This document shows, in pieces, positions 5,907-11,647 of a DNA stretch of 11,647 bases. The stretch spans positions 1-11,647 of the forward strand of contig JAUUYI010000033.1 of NCBI GenBank assembly GCA_030590525.1, given 5' to 3'. Positions within the stretch are counted from its first letter, which is position 1; the number at the start of each line of letters is the position of its first letter. Source of the DNA: Sedimenticola sp. GTDB taxonomy: Bacteria > Pseudomonadota > Gammaproteobacteria > Chromatiales > Chromatiaceae. A program made the translations under genes and the position numbers. The notes below the pieces were generated by a model. That model was not told the DNA's origin and searched no databases. It saw only the letters and a program-made list of their open reading frames with translations.

Positions 5907-6959
5907 GTGGGTAAGCTCAGATCCAGTAATATTTCGGTCAATGAGCGGGCCCGGCATTTTCTCAAAGTGCTGATCGAGCGCTATATTCGCGACGGTGAGC
6001 CTGTGGGTTCCCGAACTTTGGCACGCGACTCCGGCCTCGAGCTCAGTCCGGCCACTATCCGCAATGTCATGTCCGACCTGGAGGCGATGGGGCTGGTAGT
6101 CTCACCCCACACATCTGCAGGCCGAATCCCCACGGTATCTGGTTACCGGATGTTCGTCGACTCTCTGGTGACCATCAAGCCGCTCGAGTCCAGTGAGATC
6201 TCCCGGCTGCGCCATGAGTTAGAAGGAGATGCGGAGGCCAGGCACCTGGTCGCTTCCGCTTCCCAGTTGCTTTCTGGTATTACGCATATGGCCGGGGTGG
6301 TGATGGTACCCCGGCGTGATCAGCTGATATTCCGGCAGATCGAGTTTTTGCCGCTGTCAGGCAATCGTATTCTGACCATCCTGGTGACCAGTGACGGTGA
6401 AGTTCACAATCGCGTCATCTCCACCCGCAAGGCATTTTCGCCATCTGAACTTCAGGAGGCAGCAAACTTCCTGAACCGGGCGTATCCGGGGGAGGCGTTA
6501 GAGGAGATGCGTCATCGGCTGGCAGAGGCGATGGAAGACGACCGGAACCGGATGAATCGGATCATGATCAGGGCTATGCAGATGGCGGAGCAGGTGATCA
6601 ACAGCCCGGATGACAAGGATGATTTTGTCATGGCCGGCCAGACCAATCTGATGGACTTCGATGAGTTGGCGCAGATGGACCGGCTGCGCAATCTGTTCGA
6701 CTCGTTCAATCAGAAGCACGAATTGCTGCATCTGCTGGATGAGTCCATGCGGGCGGAAGGGGTACAGATATTCATCGGCGAGGAGTCCGGCTATCAGCCC
6801 CTGGACCACTGTAGTCTGGTGACTGCACCCTACGAGATAGAAGACCAGGTTGCGGGGGTACTCGGAGTGATCGGGCCGACACGTATGGCCTACGATCGTG
6901 TGATCCCGATCGTGGATATAACCGCAAAACTGCTTGGGGCTGCCTTGAAACCTCGTTGA
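5907..6959 (+). CDS. hrcA: Heat-inducible transcription repressor HrcA
   Basis: HrcA represses chaperone operons by binding CIRCE in the cytoplasm. From the GTG at 5907 the product is 350 residues, normal for the family. Residues 1 to about 75 are a winged-helix domain (LSPATIRNVMSDLEAMGLVVSPHTSAGRIPTVSGYRMFVD), the strongly conserved HrcA signature. The rest is the GAF-like and dimerisation part, including TSDGEVHNRVI, NRMNRIM and IFIGEESGYQPLDHCSLVTAPYE, and ending with GPTRMAYDRVIPIVDITAKLL. A perfect CIRCE lies upstream. GTG at 5883 would add eight residues before the ribosome binding site and is unlikely. HrcA is absent from enteric bacteria, so its presence with sigma-32-type promoters shows two-layer heat-shock control. 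A 178-nt gap follows before grpE. Confidence 0.97.
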   Translation: MGKLRSSNISVNERARHFLKVLIERYIRDGEPVGSRTLARDSGLELSPATIRNVMSDLEAMGLVVSPHTSAGRIPTVSGYRMFVDSLVTIKPLESSEISRLRHELEGDAEARHLVASASQLLSGITHMAGVVMVPRRDQLIFRQIEFLPLSGNRILTILVTSDGEVHNRVISTRKAFSPSELQEAANFLNRAYPGEALEEMRHRLAEAMEDDRNRMNRIMIRAMQMAEQVINSPDDKDDFVMAGQTNLMDFDELAQMDRLRNLFDSFNQKHELLHLLDESMRAEGVQIFIGEESGYQPLDHCSLVTAPYEIEDQVAGVLGVIGPTRMAYDRVIPIVDITAKLLGAALKPR

Positions 6960-6971
6960 AAACCCTCAGAT
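6944..6971 (+). promoter_or_regulatory. Candidate sigma-32 promoter for grpE, overlapping the end of hrcA
   Basis: CTTGAA (6944-6949), a 13-nt spacer and CCCTCAGAT (6963-6971) resemble CTTGAA-N13-14-CCCCATNT. The -35 is exact; the -10 matches only in part. The hrcA stop codon lies in the spacer. The transcript would begin about 160 nt upstream of grpE. Confidence 0.45.
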
Positions 6972-7010
6972 AGAGGTCTGTCCAACAAAATCCAGCGTGG
7001 CGTGTATGGC

Positions 7011-7037
7011 GGGAATTGTCCTCATCGGGCAACTCCC
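7011..7037 (+). other. Hairpin in the hrcA-grpE gap
   Basis: GGGAATTGTCC (7011-7021) and GGGCAACTCCC (7027-7037) pair over 11 positions with one A-C mismatch and one G-U pair, around a 5-nt loop. No T-run follows, so it is not an intrinsic terminator. It may be an mRNA structure or chance. The rest of the gap includes a GC-rich patch with an eight-G run near 7072. Confidence 0.35.
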
Positions 7038-7137
7038 TTCCCATGTAAACAGCCACTGGAGCCGCGGGCAGCGGGGGGGGCCAGTCTTGCGGATTGCAGT
7101 TCCGGAAATTAAATCAGTAAAACACGAGGTATTAGGA

Positions 7138-7716
7138 ATGGATAAGGATCAGGAAGCGGTCGAGCGCAGTGCCGCTGCCGAAGAGGCGTCAGTAACCAAG
7201 GCGGAAGATCAGCAGGGCAGCGACCACTCGACCAGCCATGAAGAGCTGAGTCTGTTGCTGGAGGATGCCAGAAACAAGGTAGACGACCACTGGGATCAGC
7301 TGGTTCGGGCAAGGGCCGAGCTGGATAACTTACGCAAGCGTCAGCAGCGTGAGCTGGAGAACGCGCACAAGTACGCGCTGGAACGTTTCGTTGCTGAATT
7401 GTTGCCAGTGTGCGACAGCCTCGAACTGGGGCTGAATGCGGCATCTGAGGAGGGTGCAGACCCTGCCCGGTTGAGGGAGGGCACCGAGCTGACCCTCAAA
7501 CTATTGAAAGATGCCATGCAGAAATTCAACGTGGTGCAGATCGACCCGGAGGGCGAGCCTTTCGATCCGGAACTGCATCAGGCGATGTCTATGCAGCCGC
7601 GCTCCGATGTGCCTCCGAACACCGTGGTTTCGGTGGTGCAGACGGGCTATACCTTGAATGACCGGCTGGTGAGGCCGGCGATGGTAATGGTTTCCCAGGC
7701 GAACCAGGACGGGTAA
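7138..7716 (+). CDS. grpE: Nucleotide exchange factor GrpE
   Basis: GrpE is the dimeric cytoplasmic co-chaperone that opens the DnaK nucleotide cleft and releases ADP. From ATG 7138 the product is 192 residues, like the usual 190-200. Residues 1-35 are acidic and probably disordered. Residues about 36-90 form the long dimerising helix (RAELDNLRKRQQRELE at 59-74), followed by LLPVCDSLE at 88-96. The C-terminal beta domain carries the family signature FDPELHQAM at 142-150, then PPNTVVSVVQTGYTLNDRLVRPAMVMVS. GAGG at 7126-7129, 8 nt upstream, fixes the start; the frame is open further upstream (from 6997), but those residues do not resemble GrpE. It sits between hrcA and dnaK, the standard order. 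Confidence 0.97.
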   Translation: MDKDQEAVERSAAAEEASVTKAEDQQGSDHSTSHEELSLLLEDARNKVDDHWDQLVRARAELDNLRKRQQRELENAHKYALERFVAELLPVCDSLELGLNAASEEGADPARLREGTELTLKLLKDAMQKFNVVQIDPEGEPFDPELHQAMSMQPRSDVPPNTVVSVVQTGYTLNDRLVRPAMVMVSQANQDG

Positions 7717-7762
7717 GGGCTCGCAGACCGACAGCGAATGGCAGGGATTTTCGGCAGCGTCC

Positions 7763-7790
7763 CTTGAAAACAAGTGGGATTCCCCCATCT
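7763..7790 (+). promoter_or_regulatory. Sigma-32 heat-shock promoter of dnaK
   Basis: CTTGAAA (7763-7769; -35 CTTGAA with CC before it) and CCCCATCT (7783-7790) are separated by 14 nt, counted from CTTGAA to CCCCAT. This is a near-perfect match to the E. coli sigma-32 consensus. Transcription should start near 7797, giving a 5' leader of about 50-55 nt before dnaK. It lies between grpE and dnaK, so dnaK can be induced independently of the hrcA-grpE segment. Confidence 0.92.
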
Positions 7791-7850
7791 GGAGAGACAA
7801 GCCGAGCTTAAATAGATTTTAAGAAAGATTATTACCGGAGAGACCGAGAA

Positions 7851-9791
7851 ATGGGAAAAATCATAGGGATCGACCTGGGTACCACCAACTCCTGTGTGGC
7901 AGTGATGGAAGGTGACAAGGCCCGCGTCATCGAGAACAGTGAGGGTGATCGCACCACGCCGTCGATCATCGCTTATACCGGTGACGGAGAGGTGCTTGTG
8001 GGCCAGTCGGCCAAGCGCCAGGCGGTGACCAATCCGCACAACACGCTGTCAGCCATCAAACGCCTGATCGGCCGCAAGTTCGAGGACGATGTGGTCAAAC
8101 GCGACATGGATATGGTCCCCTATAAGATCGTCAAGGCGGACAACGGTGACGCCTGGGTGGAGGCCAACGGCAAGAAGATGGCCCCACCCGAGATTGCGGC
8201 CAAAGTACTGCAGAAGATGAAGAAGACCGCTGAGGATTATCTCGGCGAAGAGGTGATAGAGGCCGTGATCACGGTACCTGCCTACTTCAACGACTCTCAG
8301 CGTCAGGCGACCAAGGATGCAGGTCGGATCGCCGGCCTGGATGTGAAACGCATCATCAATGAGCCGACGGCAGCGGCCCTCGCCTACGGTATGGACAAGC
8401 AGACCGGGGATCGGAAGCTGGCTGTCTATGACCTGGGTGGTGGCACCTTCGATGTCTCCATCATCGAGATTGCCGAGATCGACGGTGAGCATCAATTCGA
8501 GGTGCTGGCAACCAATGGCGACACCTTCCTGGGCGGTGAAGATTTTGATCTGCGCATCATCGACTACCTGGTGGAGAGCTTCAAGAAGGAGCAGGGTGTT
8601 GATCTGCGCAACGACCCGCTGGCACTGCAGCGGCTGAAAGAGGGGGCGGAGAAGGCCAAGATCGAGCTCTCCTCGAGCCAGCAGACAGACATCAATCTGC
8701 CCTATATTACCGCAGACGCCAGTGGACCCAAGCACCTGAACATCAAGTTGACCCGGGCCAAACTCGAGTCGCTGGTGGAAGCGTTGATCGACCGGACCAT
8801 GGAGCCCTGCAGGGTGGCGATGAACGATGCGGGCGTCTCTTCATCCGATATCGATGACATCATCCTGGTGGGTGGTCAGACCCGTATGCCGAAGGTGCAG
8901 GAGAAAGTGAAAGCGATCTTCGGCAAGGCGCCGCGCAAGGACGTCAACCCGGACGAGGCGGTGGCCGTAGGTGCGGCGATCCAGGGTGGTGTGCTGGCCG
9001 GCGACGTGAAAGATGTGTTGCTGCTGGATGTGACCCCGCTCTCCCTCGGTATCGAGACCATGGGTGGTGTGATGACCAAGCTGATCGAGAAGAACACCAC
9101 TATCCCGACCAAGGCGAACCAGGTATTCTCCACCGCGGACGACAACCAGACAGCGGTCACGGTACATGTGCTGCAGGGTGAGCGTGAACAGGCCTCGGCC
9201 AACAAGTCACTGGGTCGTTTTGACCTGACCGACATCCCGCCAGCGTCGCGTGGGGTGCCGCAGATCGAGGTGAACTTCGACATCGATGCCAACGGCATCC
9301 TCAACGTGTCAGCCAAAGACAAGGCTACCGGTAAGGAGCAGTCGATCGTGATCAAGGCATCTTCCGGTCTGAATGATGCGGAGATCGAACGTATGGTCAA
9401 GGATGCCGAAGCGCACGTGGAAGATGATCGGAAGTTTCATGAGATCGTAACGGCCCGCAACAACGCCGATACCCTGATCCATGCCAGCAAAAAGTCCATG
9501 GAAGAGCTTGGTGACAAGATGGAATCGGGTGAGAAAGAGGCCATCGAGAGTGCCATAAAGGATCTCGAAGAGGTGATGAAGAGCGAGGATAAGGATGCGA
9601 TCGAGGCCAGAACCAAGACCCTGACCGATGCTTCCGCCAAGATGGCAGAGCGCCTCTATGCCCAGCAGGGTGGTGATGCTGCCGCGGGTGCAGAAGCCGC
9701 CGGTGCTGCGGGTGCGGAAGCTTCATCGGCCAGTGGTTCTGATGATGTGGTCGATGCCGAGTTCGAAGAGGTGAAGGACGACAAGAAGTGA
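7851..9791 (+). CDS. dnaK: Chaperone DnaK (Hsp70)
   Basis: DnaK binds exposed hydrophobic peptides and folds or protects them in an ATP-driven cycle with DnaJ and GrpE; it also controls sigma-32 stability in proteobacteria. The 646-residue product aligns collinearly with E. coli DnaK (638). The nucleotide-binding domain (1-385) has GIDLGTTNS with Thr11, Lys70, Glu171 and DLGGGTFD at 194-201 with Thr199, all at the same numbers as in E. coli. The interdomain linker VLLLD is at 389-393, followed by the substrate-binding beta domain and helical lid. An Ala/Gly/Ser-rich tail ends in the conserved [19 protein letters not shown] 10 nt before the ATG is the ribosome binding site. Unusually, 358 bp separate it from dnaJ. 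Confidence 0.99.
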   Translation: MGKIIGIDLGTTNSCVAVMEGDKARVIENSEGDRTTPSIIAYTGDGEVLVGQSAKRQAVTNPHNTLSAIKRLIGRKFEDDVVKRDMDMVPYKIVKADNGDAWVEANGKKMAPPEIAAKVLQKMKKTAEDYLGEEVIEAVITVPAYFNDSQRQATKDAGRIAGLDVKRIINEPTAAALAYGMDKQTGDRKLAVYDLGGGTFDVSIIEIAEIDGEHQFEVLATNGDTFLGGEDFDLRIIDYLVESFKKEQGVDLRNDPLALQRLKEGAEKAKIELSSSQQTDINLPYITADASGPKHLNIKLTRAKLESLVEALIDRTMEPCRVAMNDAGVSSSDIDDIILVGGQTRMPKVQEKVKAIFGKAPRKDVNPDEAVAVGAAIQGGVLAGDVKDVLLLDVTPLSLGIETMGGVMTKLIEKNTTIPTKANQVFSTADDNQTAVTVHVLQGEREQASANKSLGRFDLTDIPPASRGVPQIEVNFDIDANGILNVSAKDKATGKEQSIVIKASSGLNDAEIERMVKDAEAHVEDDRKFHEIVTARNNADTLIHASKKSMEELGDKMESGEKEAIESAIKDLEEVMKSEDKDAIEARTKTLTDASAKMAERLYAQQGGDAAAGAEAAGAAGAEASSASGSDDVVDAEFEEVKDDKK

Positions 9792-9808
9792 CACTTTAAC
9801 GGGTACTA

Positions 9809-10072
9809 GTACTCCAACAAGGTTATATTGATGGTCTCAGCGGGCCTGGAAGGGGTTAGGCACAAGGCTCGTCTCGCAGGGAATGGCTTGCCCTTTCCAA
9901 GAGGCGCAACGCCGTGGATGACCCCTTCCAGGCCCGCCCGAAGGGAGCCCCCCAAATGCGCCCATGCGGCGTTGTCGTCCTTGATAAGGGTGAAGCCATT
10001 GTCTGCGGACGGTGCCTTGCATGGACACATTTGGGGGGCTCTGAGTCCGTCAATATAACCTTGTTGGAGTAC
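9809..10072. repeat. Structured four-way-junction element between dnaK and dnaJ (MITE-like or structured RNA)
   Basis: The element is 264 nt. P1 pairs 9809-9840 with 10041-10072: 32 positions, of which the outer 23 (9809-9831 / 10050-10072) are a perfect inverted repeat, with one G-U and one T-T further in. P2 pairs 9841-9856 with 9921-9936, 16 bp perfect. P3 is CCC-GAA-GGG at 9937-9945. P4 pairs 9946-9958 with 10028-10040 (13 bp perfect) and continues inward through CCATGC (9962-9967) and GCATGG (10019-10024). P1, P2, P3 and P4 abut with no unpaired nucleotide. The P2 loop also holds a GGCG-CAA-CGCC hairpin (9903-9913). The outer arms can be read as TA-CTCCAACAAGG and CCTTGTTGGAG-TA, suggesting a TA-targeting MITE. 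A 10-bp palindrome GTACTAGTAC (9803-9812) overlaps the left end. It has no coding signal. The pairing is read directly; the function is unknown. Confidence 0.85.
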
Positions 10073-10084
10073 CAGAGAACGAAG

Positions 10085-10115
10085 CGTGCGGGTGCTTGAG
10101 GTGCCCGCGCGTTTT
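10085..10115 (+). terminator. Intrinsic-terminator-like hairpin before dnaJ
   Basis: CGTGCGGG (10085-10092) and CCCGCGCG (10104-10111) pair over 8 bp (one T-G), with an 11-nt loop, followed by TTTT (10112-10115). The T-run is short, so partial termination or attenuation of dnaK transcripts is more likely than a full stop. It ends 34 nt before the dnaJ start. Confidence 0.5.
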
Positions 10116-10122
10116 CGCATGT
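10095..10122 (+). promoter_or_regulatory. Weak sigma-32-like promoter candidate for dnaJ
   Basis: CTTGAG (10095-10100), 14 nt and TCGCATGT (10115-10122) match the heat-shock consensus at 5 of 6 and about 4 of 6 core positions, with the same spacing as the dnaK promoter. It overlaps the terminator-like hairpin, so the two readings compete. It would explain dnaJ expression without read-through from dnaK. Confidence 0.3.
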
Positions 10123-10149
10123 CAGACGACGGAAAAACGCAGATCGAAA

Positions 10150-11286
10150 ATGTCACAACGCGACTACTATGAAGTGCTGGGTCTCAATAAGAATGCAAGC
10201 GAGGCCGAACTGAAGAAGGCTTACCGCCGGCTGGCGATGAAATATCACCCAGACCGCAATTCAGGAGAGGATGCGACGGCAGCGGAGGCACAATTCAAAG
10301 AGGTAAAGGCCGCCTACGAAATTCTCAGTGATCCCCAGAAGCGCGCCGCCTATGACCAGTTCGGGCATGCTGGCGTGAATCCCTCCATGGGTGCTGGACC
10401 CGGTGGGGCTGGGGGGGCCAGTTTCAGCGATATATTTGGCGATGTATTCGGCGACATGTTCGGCGGGGGACGTGGTGGTGGAGCGAGAGTACAACGTGGC
10501 GCCGATCTGCGTTACAACCTCGAGCTGACTCTGGAGGAGGCCGTGGCCGGTACCTCGGTCAAGATCCGGGTTCCGACACTGGTCAAATGTAATGTCTGTC
10601 GGGGAACCGGTACCAGGAAAGGCAGTAGTCCCAAGACCTGCCAGACCTGCGGTGGGCATGGCCAGGTGCGGATGCAGCAGGGCTTCTTCTCGGTTCAGCA
10701 GACCTGTCCCACCTGCCACGGCAAGGGGACAGTGATCGATGATCCCTGTACTGCCTGTCATGGGGCCGGCCGGGTGCAGCAGCACAAGACACTGTCGGTG
10801 AAGGTGCCAGCGGGTGTCGATACCGGGGACCGTATCCGTCTGGGAGGTGAAGGTGAGGCCGGTGAGAATAGTGGCCCGCCAGGCGATCTTTATGTCCAGG
10901 TGATGGTCAAGGAGCATGAGATCTTCACCCGGGAAGAGAACAACCTCTATTGCGGAGTCCCCATCCCCTTCGTCATCGCTGCTCTGGGTGGAGAACTGGA
11001 GGTGCCGACCCTGAATGGAAAGGTAATGCTGAAGATACCGGGTGGAACCCAGTCCGGAAAGATGTTCCGTATGCGTGGAAAGGGCGTGAAACCGGTGCGG
11101 GGCGGGCCACTGGGTGACCTGCTGTGCCGGGTGATCGTAGAGACCCCGGTCAATCTGACCGAGGAGCAGAGGGGTATCCTGCGCCAGTTCGAGAAGACCA
11201 TGGAAGGGAGTGGCAAGAAACATAATCCGAATGCCCACTCCTGGCTGGGCGGGGTCAAGAAGTTCTTCGAGAATATGGGTTTTTGA
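10150..11286 (+). CDS. dnaJ: Co-chaperone DnaJ (Hsp40, class A)
   Basis: DnaJ brings unfolded clients to DnaK and triggers its ATP hydrolysis. From ATG 10150 the product is 378 residues (E. coli 376). The J domain (1-70) has the HPD motif at 33-35. A Gly/Phe-rich linker follows at about 74-112 with repeated [13 protein letters not shown]. The zinc domain has all four CxxCxGxG repeats, with cysteines at 147/150, 164/167, 186/189 and 200/203. The C-terminal peptide-binding domains contain [18 protein letters not shown] and [19 protein letters not shown]. The frame is open further upstream, but [12 protein letters not shown] is the conserved N-terminus. No good ribosome binding site precedes the ATG, unlike grpE and dnaK. 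Repeat elements flank the gene on both sides. No clear terminator follows the stop directly. Confidence 0.98.
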   Translation: MSQRDYYEVLGLNKNASEAELKKAYRRLAMKYHPDRNSGEDATAAEAQFKEVKAAYEILSDPQKRAAYDQFGHAGVNPSMGAGPGGAGGASFSDIFGDVFGDMFGGGRGGGARVQRGADLRYNLELTLEEAVAGTSVKIRVPTLVKCNVCRGTGTRKGSSPKTCQTCGGHGQVRMQQGFFSVQQTCPTCHGKGTVIDDPCTACHGAGRVQQHKTLSVKVPAGVDTGDRIRLGGEGEAGENSGPPGDLYVQVMVKEHEIFTREENNLYCGVPIPFVIAALGGELEVPTLNGKVMLKIPGGTQSGKMFRMRGKGVKPVRGGPLGDLLCRVIVETPVNLTEEQRGILRQFEKTMEGSGKKHNPNAHSWLGGVKKFFENMGF

Positions 11287-11294
11287 AGCGGGAT

Positions 11295-11461
11295 CTAGGA
11301 GCCTGTCGGACTTAGGATGAATCTACTGCGGAAAAGCCCTTTTGGCCCATTTTTCCGCTCATTCTCGTTAAATATGAATAACTATTCGCCTCAAATGAAC
11401 GAAAAAATGGACTCAAAATGGTTTCCCTCGCTACGATCCCCTAAGTCCGACAGGCTCCTAG
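11295..11461. mobile_element. MITE-like element with 22-bp terminal inverted repeats
   Basis: The 22-bp arms 11295-11316 and 11440-11461 are perfect inverted repeats. They contain TA then GGAGCCTGTCGGACTTAGG on the left and the mirror image then TA on the right, consistent with a TA target duplication. The total length is 167 bp, too short for a transposase. Inside is an AT-rich segment with a GCGGAAAA / TTTTCCGC hairpin (11328-11335, 11351-11358), also close enough to dnaJ to stabilise its transcript end. Classification as a non-autonomous element is inference; the parent transposon is not identified. Confidence 0.7.
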
Positions 11462-11534
11462 GACCGAGGAAAAGAAAAAGCGGTATGTAGTACCTTACCA
11501 CTGAAATCTTGAACAGAAATACAAAGAAATCTCC

Positions 11535-11612
11535 GTAGGGTGGGCACGTTGTTTTTGCCCACCAAAGCGCCTTGTATCGCAATGGTGGGCACAAAAAAAG
11601 TGCCCACCCGAC
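11535..11612. repeat. REP-like palindromic pair (BIME-like), second copy
   Basis: GTAG (11535-11538) is followed by the hairpin GGTGGGCA (11539-11546) / TGCCCACC (11556-11563). The inverted partner is GGTGGGCAC (11584-11592), seven A, GTGCCCACC (11600-11608), then CGAC, which reads GTCG on the other strand. The architecture equals the pair at 5584-5673, with GGTGGGCA stems in place of GATGGGCA. The second hairpin is GC-rich but has no T-run after it. The remaining DNA after dnaJ (11463-11534 and 11613-11647) shows nothing recognisable. Confidence 0.65.
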
Positions 11613-11647
11613 TATTTGGTTACGGCGCTGTCGGGTTAGGGGTAGGC

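Noticed and set aside
6997..7137. Upstream extension of the grpE frame
   Set aside because: The added residues do not resemble GrpE, and a ribosome binding site precedes the ATG at 7138.
7797..7850. RNA thermometer (ROSE or fourU) in the dnaK leader
   Set aside because: No U-run or ROSE-type strand that would mask the GGAG was found; only a small AT-rich hairpin (CTTAAA/TTTTAAG) is visible.
10096..10149. Upstream extension of the dnaJ frame
   Set aside because: The conserved J-domain start is the ATG at 10150, and the extension would be encoded by the terminator-like hairpin.
9806..10156. Small open frames on both strands inside the dnaK-dnaJ element
   Set aside because: They arise from the long inverted repeats, resemble each other on the two strands, and lack ribosome binding sites.
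10261..11238. A 325-codon open frame on the minus strand opposite dnaJ
   Set aside because: dnaJ is certain, the frame has no ribosome binding site or known motif, and long antisense frames are common in GC-rich DNA.
11391..11594. A 67-codon minus-strand frame after dnaJ
   Set aside because: It is composed of the MITE end and the REP-like hairpins, not of coding sequence.
1..11647. tRNA or rRNA genes
   Set aside because: No cloverleaf with a T-loop motif and no rRNA-like sequence was noticed on either strand.

Overview
The window is about 11.6 kb of a gammaproteobacterial chromosome, and every intact gene in it is housekeeping. The gene set (ratA-rnfH, bamE, fur, recN, nadK, hrcA-grpE-dnaK-dnaJ), the protein sequences and the coexistence of HrcA/CIRCE control with sigma-32-type promoters fit a free-living gammaproteobacterium outside the Enterobacterales. 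A Chromatiales-like lineage is possible, but that placement is an impression, not a proof. Coding DNA looks moderately GC-rich; the nadK-hrcA gap and the region after dnaJ are visibly richer in AT.

Layout, left to right. 1-925: the C-terminal two thirds of a sodium-dependent (NSS/SNF family) transporter cut by the window edge. 986-1724: ratA and rnfH, overlapping by 11 nt. 1744-2238 (minus): bamE, an outer-membrane assembly lipoprotein, convergent with rnfH and divergent from fur (2326-2754). 2778-5430 (minus): recN and nadK, with nadK upstream. 5431-5906: a gene-free region with a tandem 11-mer, a pair of 38/39-bp direct repeats around a REP-like palindromic pair, and a perfect CIRCE operator. 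5907-11286: hrcA, grpE, dnaK, dnaJ. 11287-11647: a MITE-like element and a second REP-like pair.

The right half is a heat-shock locus. HrcA should bind the CIRCE upstream of its own gene, giving autoregulated control of the operon. A near-consensus sigma-32 promoter lies in front of dnaK, and a weaker one overlaps the 3' end of hrcA. GrpE, DnaK and DnaJ form the Hsp70 machine: DnaJ delivers clients and stimulates ATP hydrolysis, and GrpE drives nucleotide exchange.

The most unusual object is in the 358-bp gap between dnaK and dnaJ. A 264-nt element (9809-10072) has a 32-position closing stem (23 bp perfect at the outer end), a 16-bp perfect second stem, a CCC-GAA-GGG mini-hairpin and a 13-bp fourth stem that continues inward. 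These helices abut with no unpaired nucleotide at the junction. It is followed by a terminator-like hairpin and a weak sigma-32-like promoter before dnaJ. It could be a TA-targeting MITE, a structured RNA, or both, and it probably partly uncouples dnaJ from dnaK. The genes themselves look ordinary; the intergenic DNA is where something new may lie.
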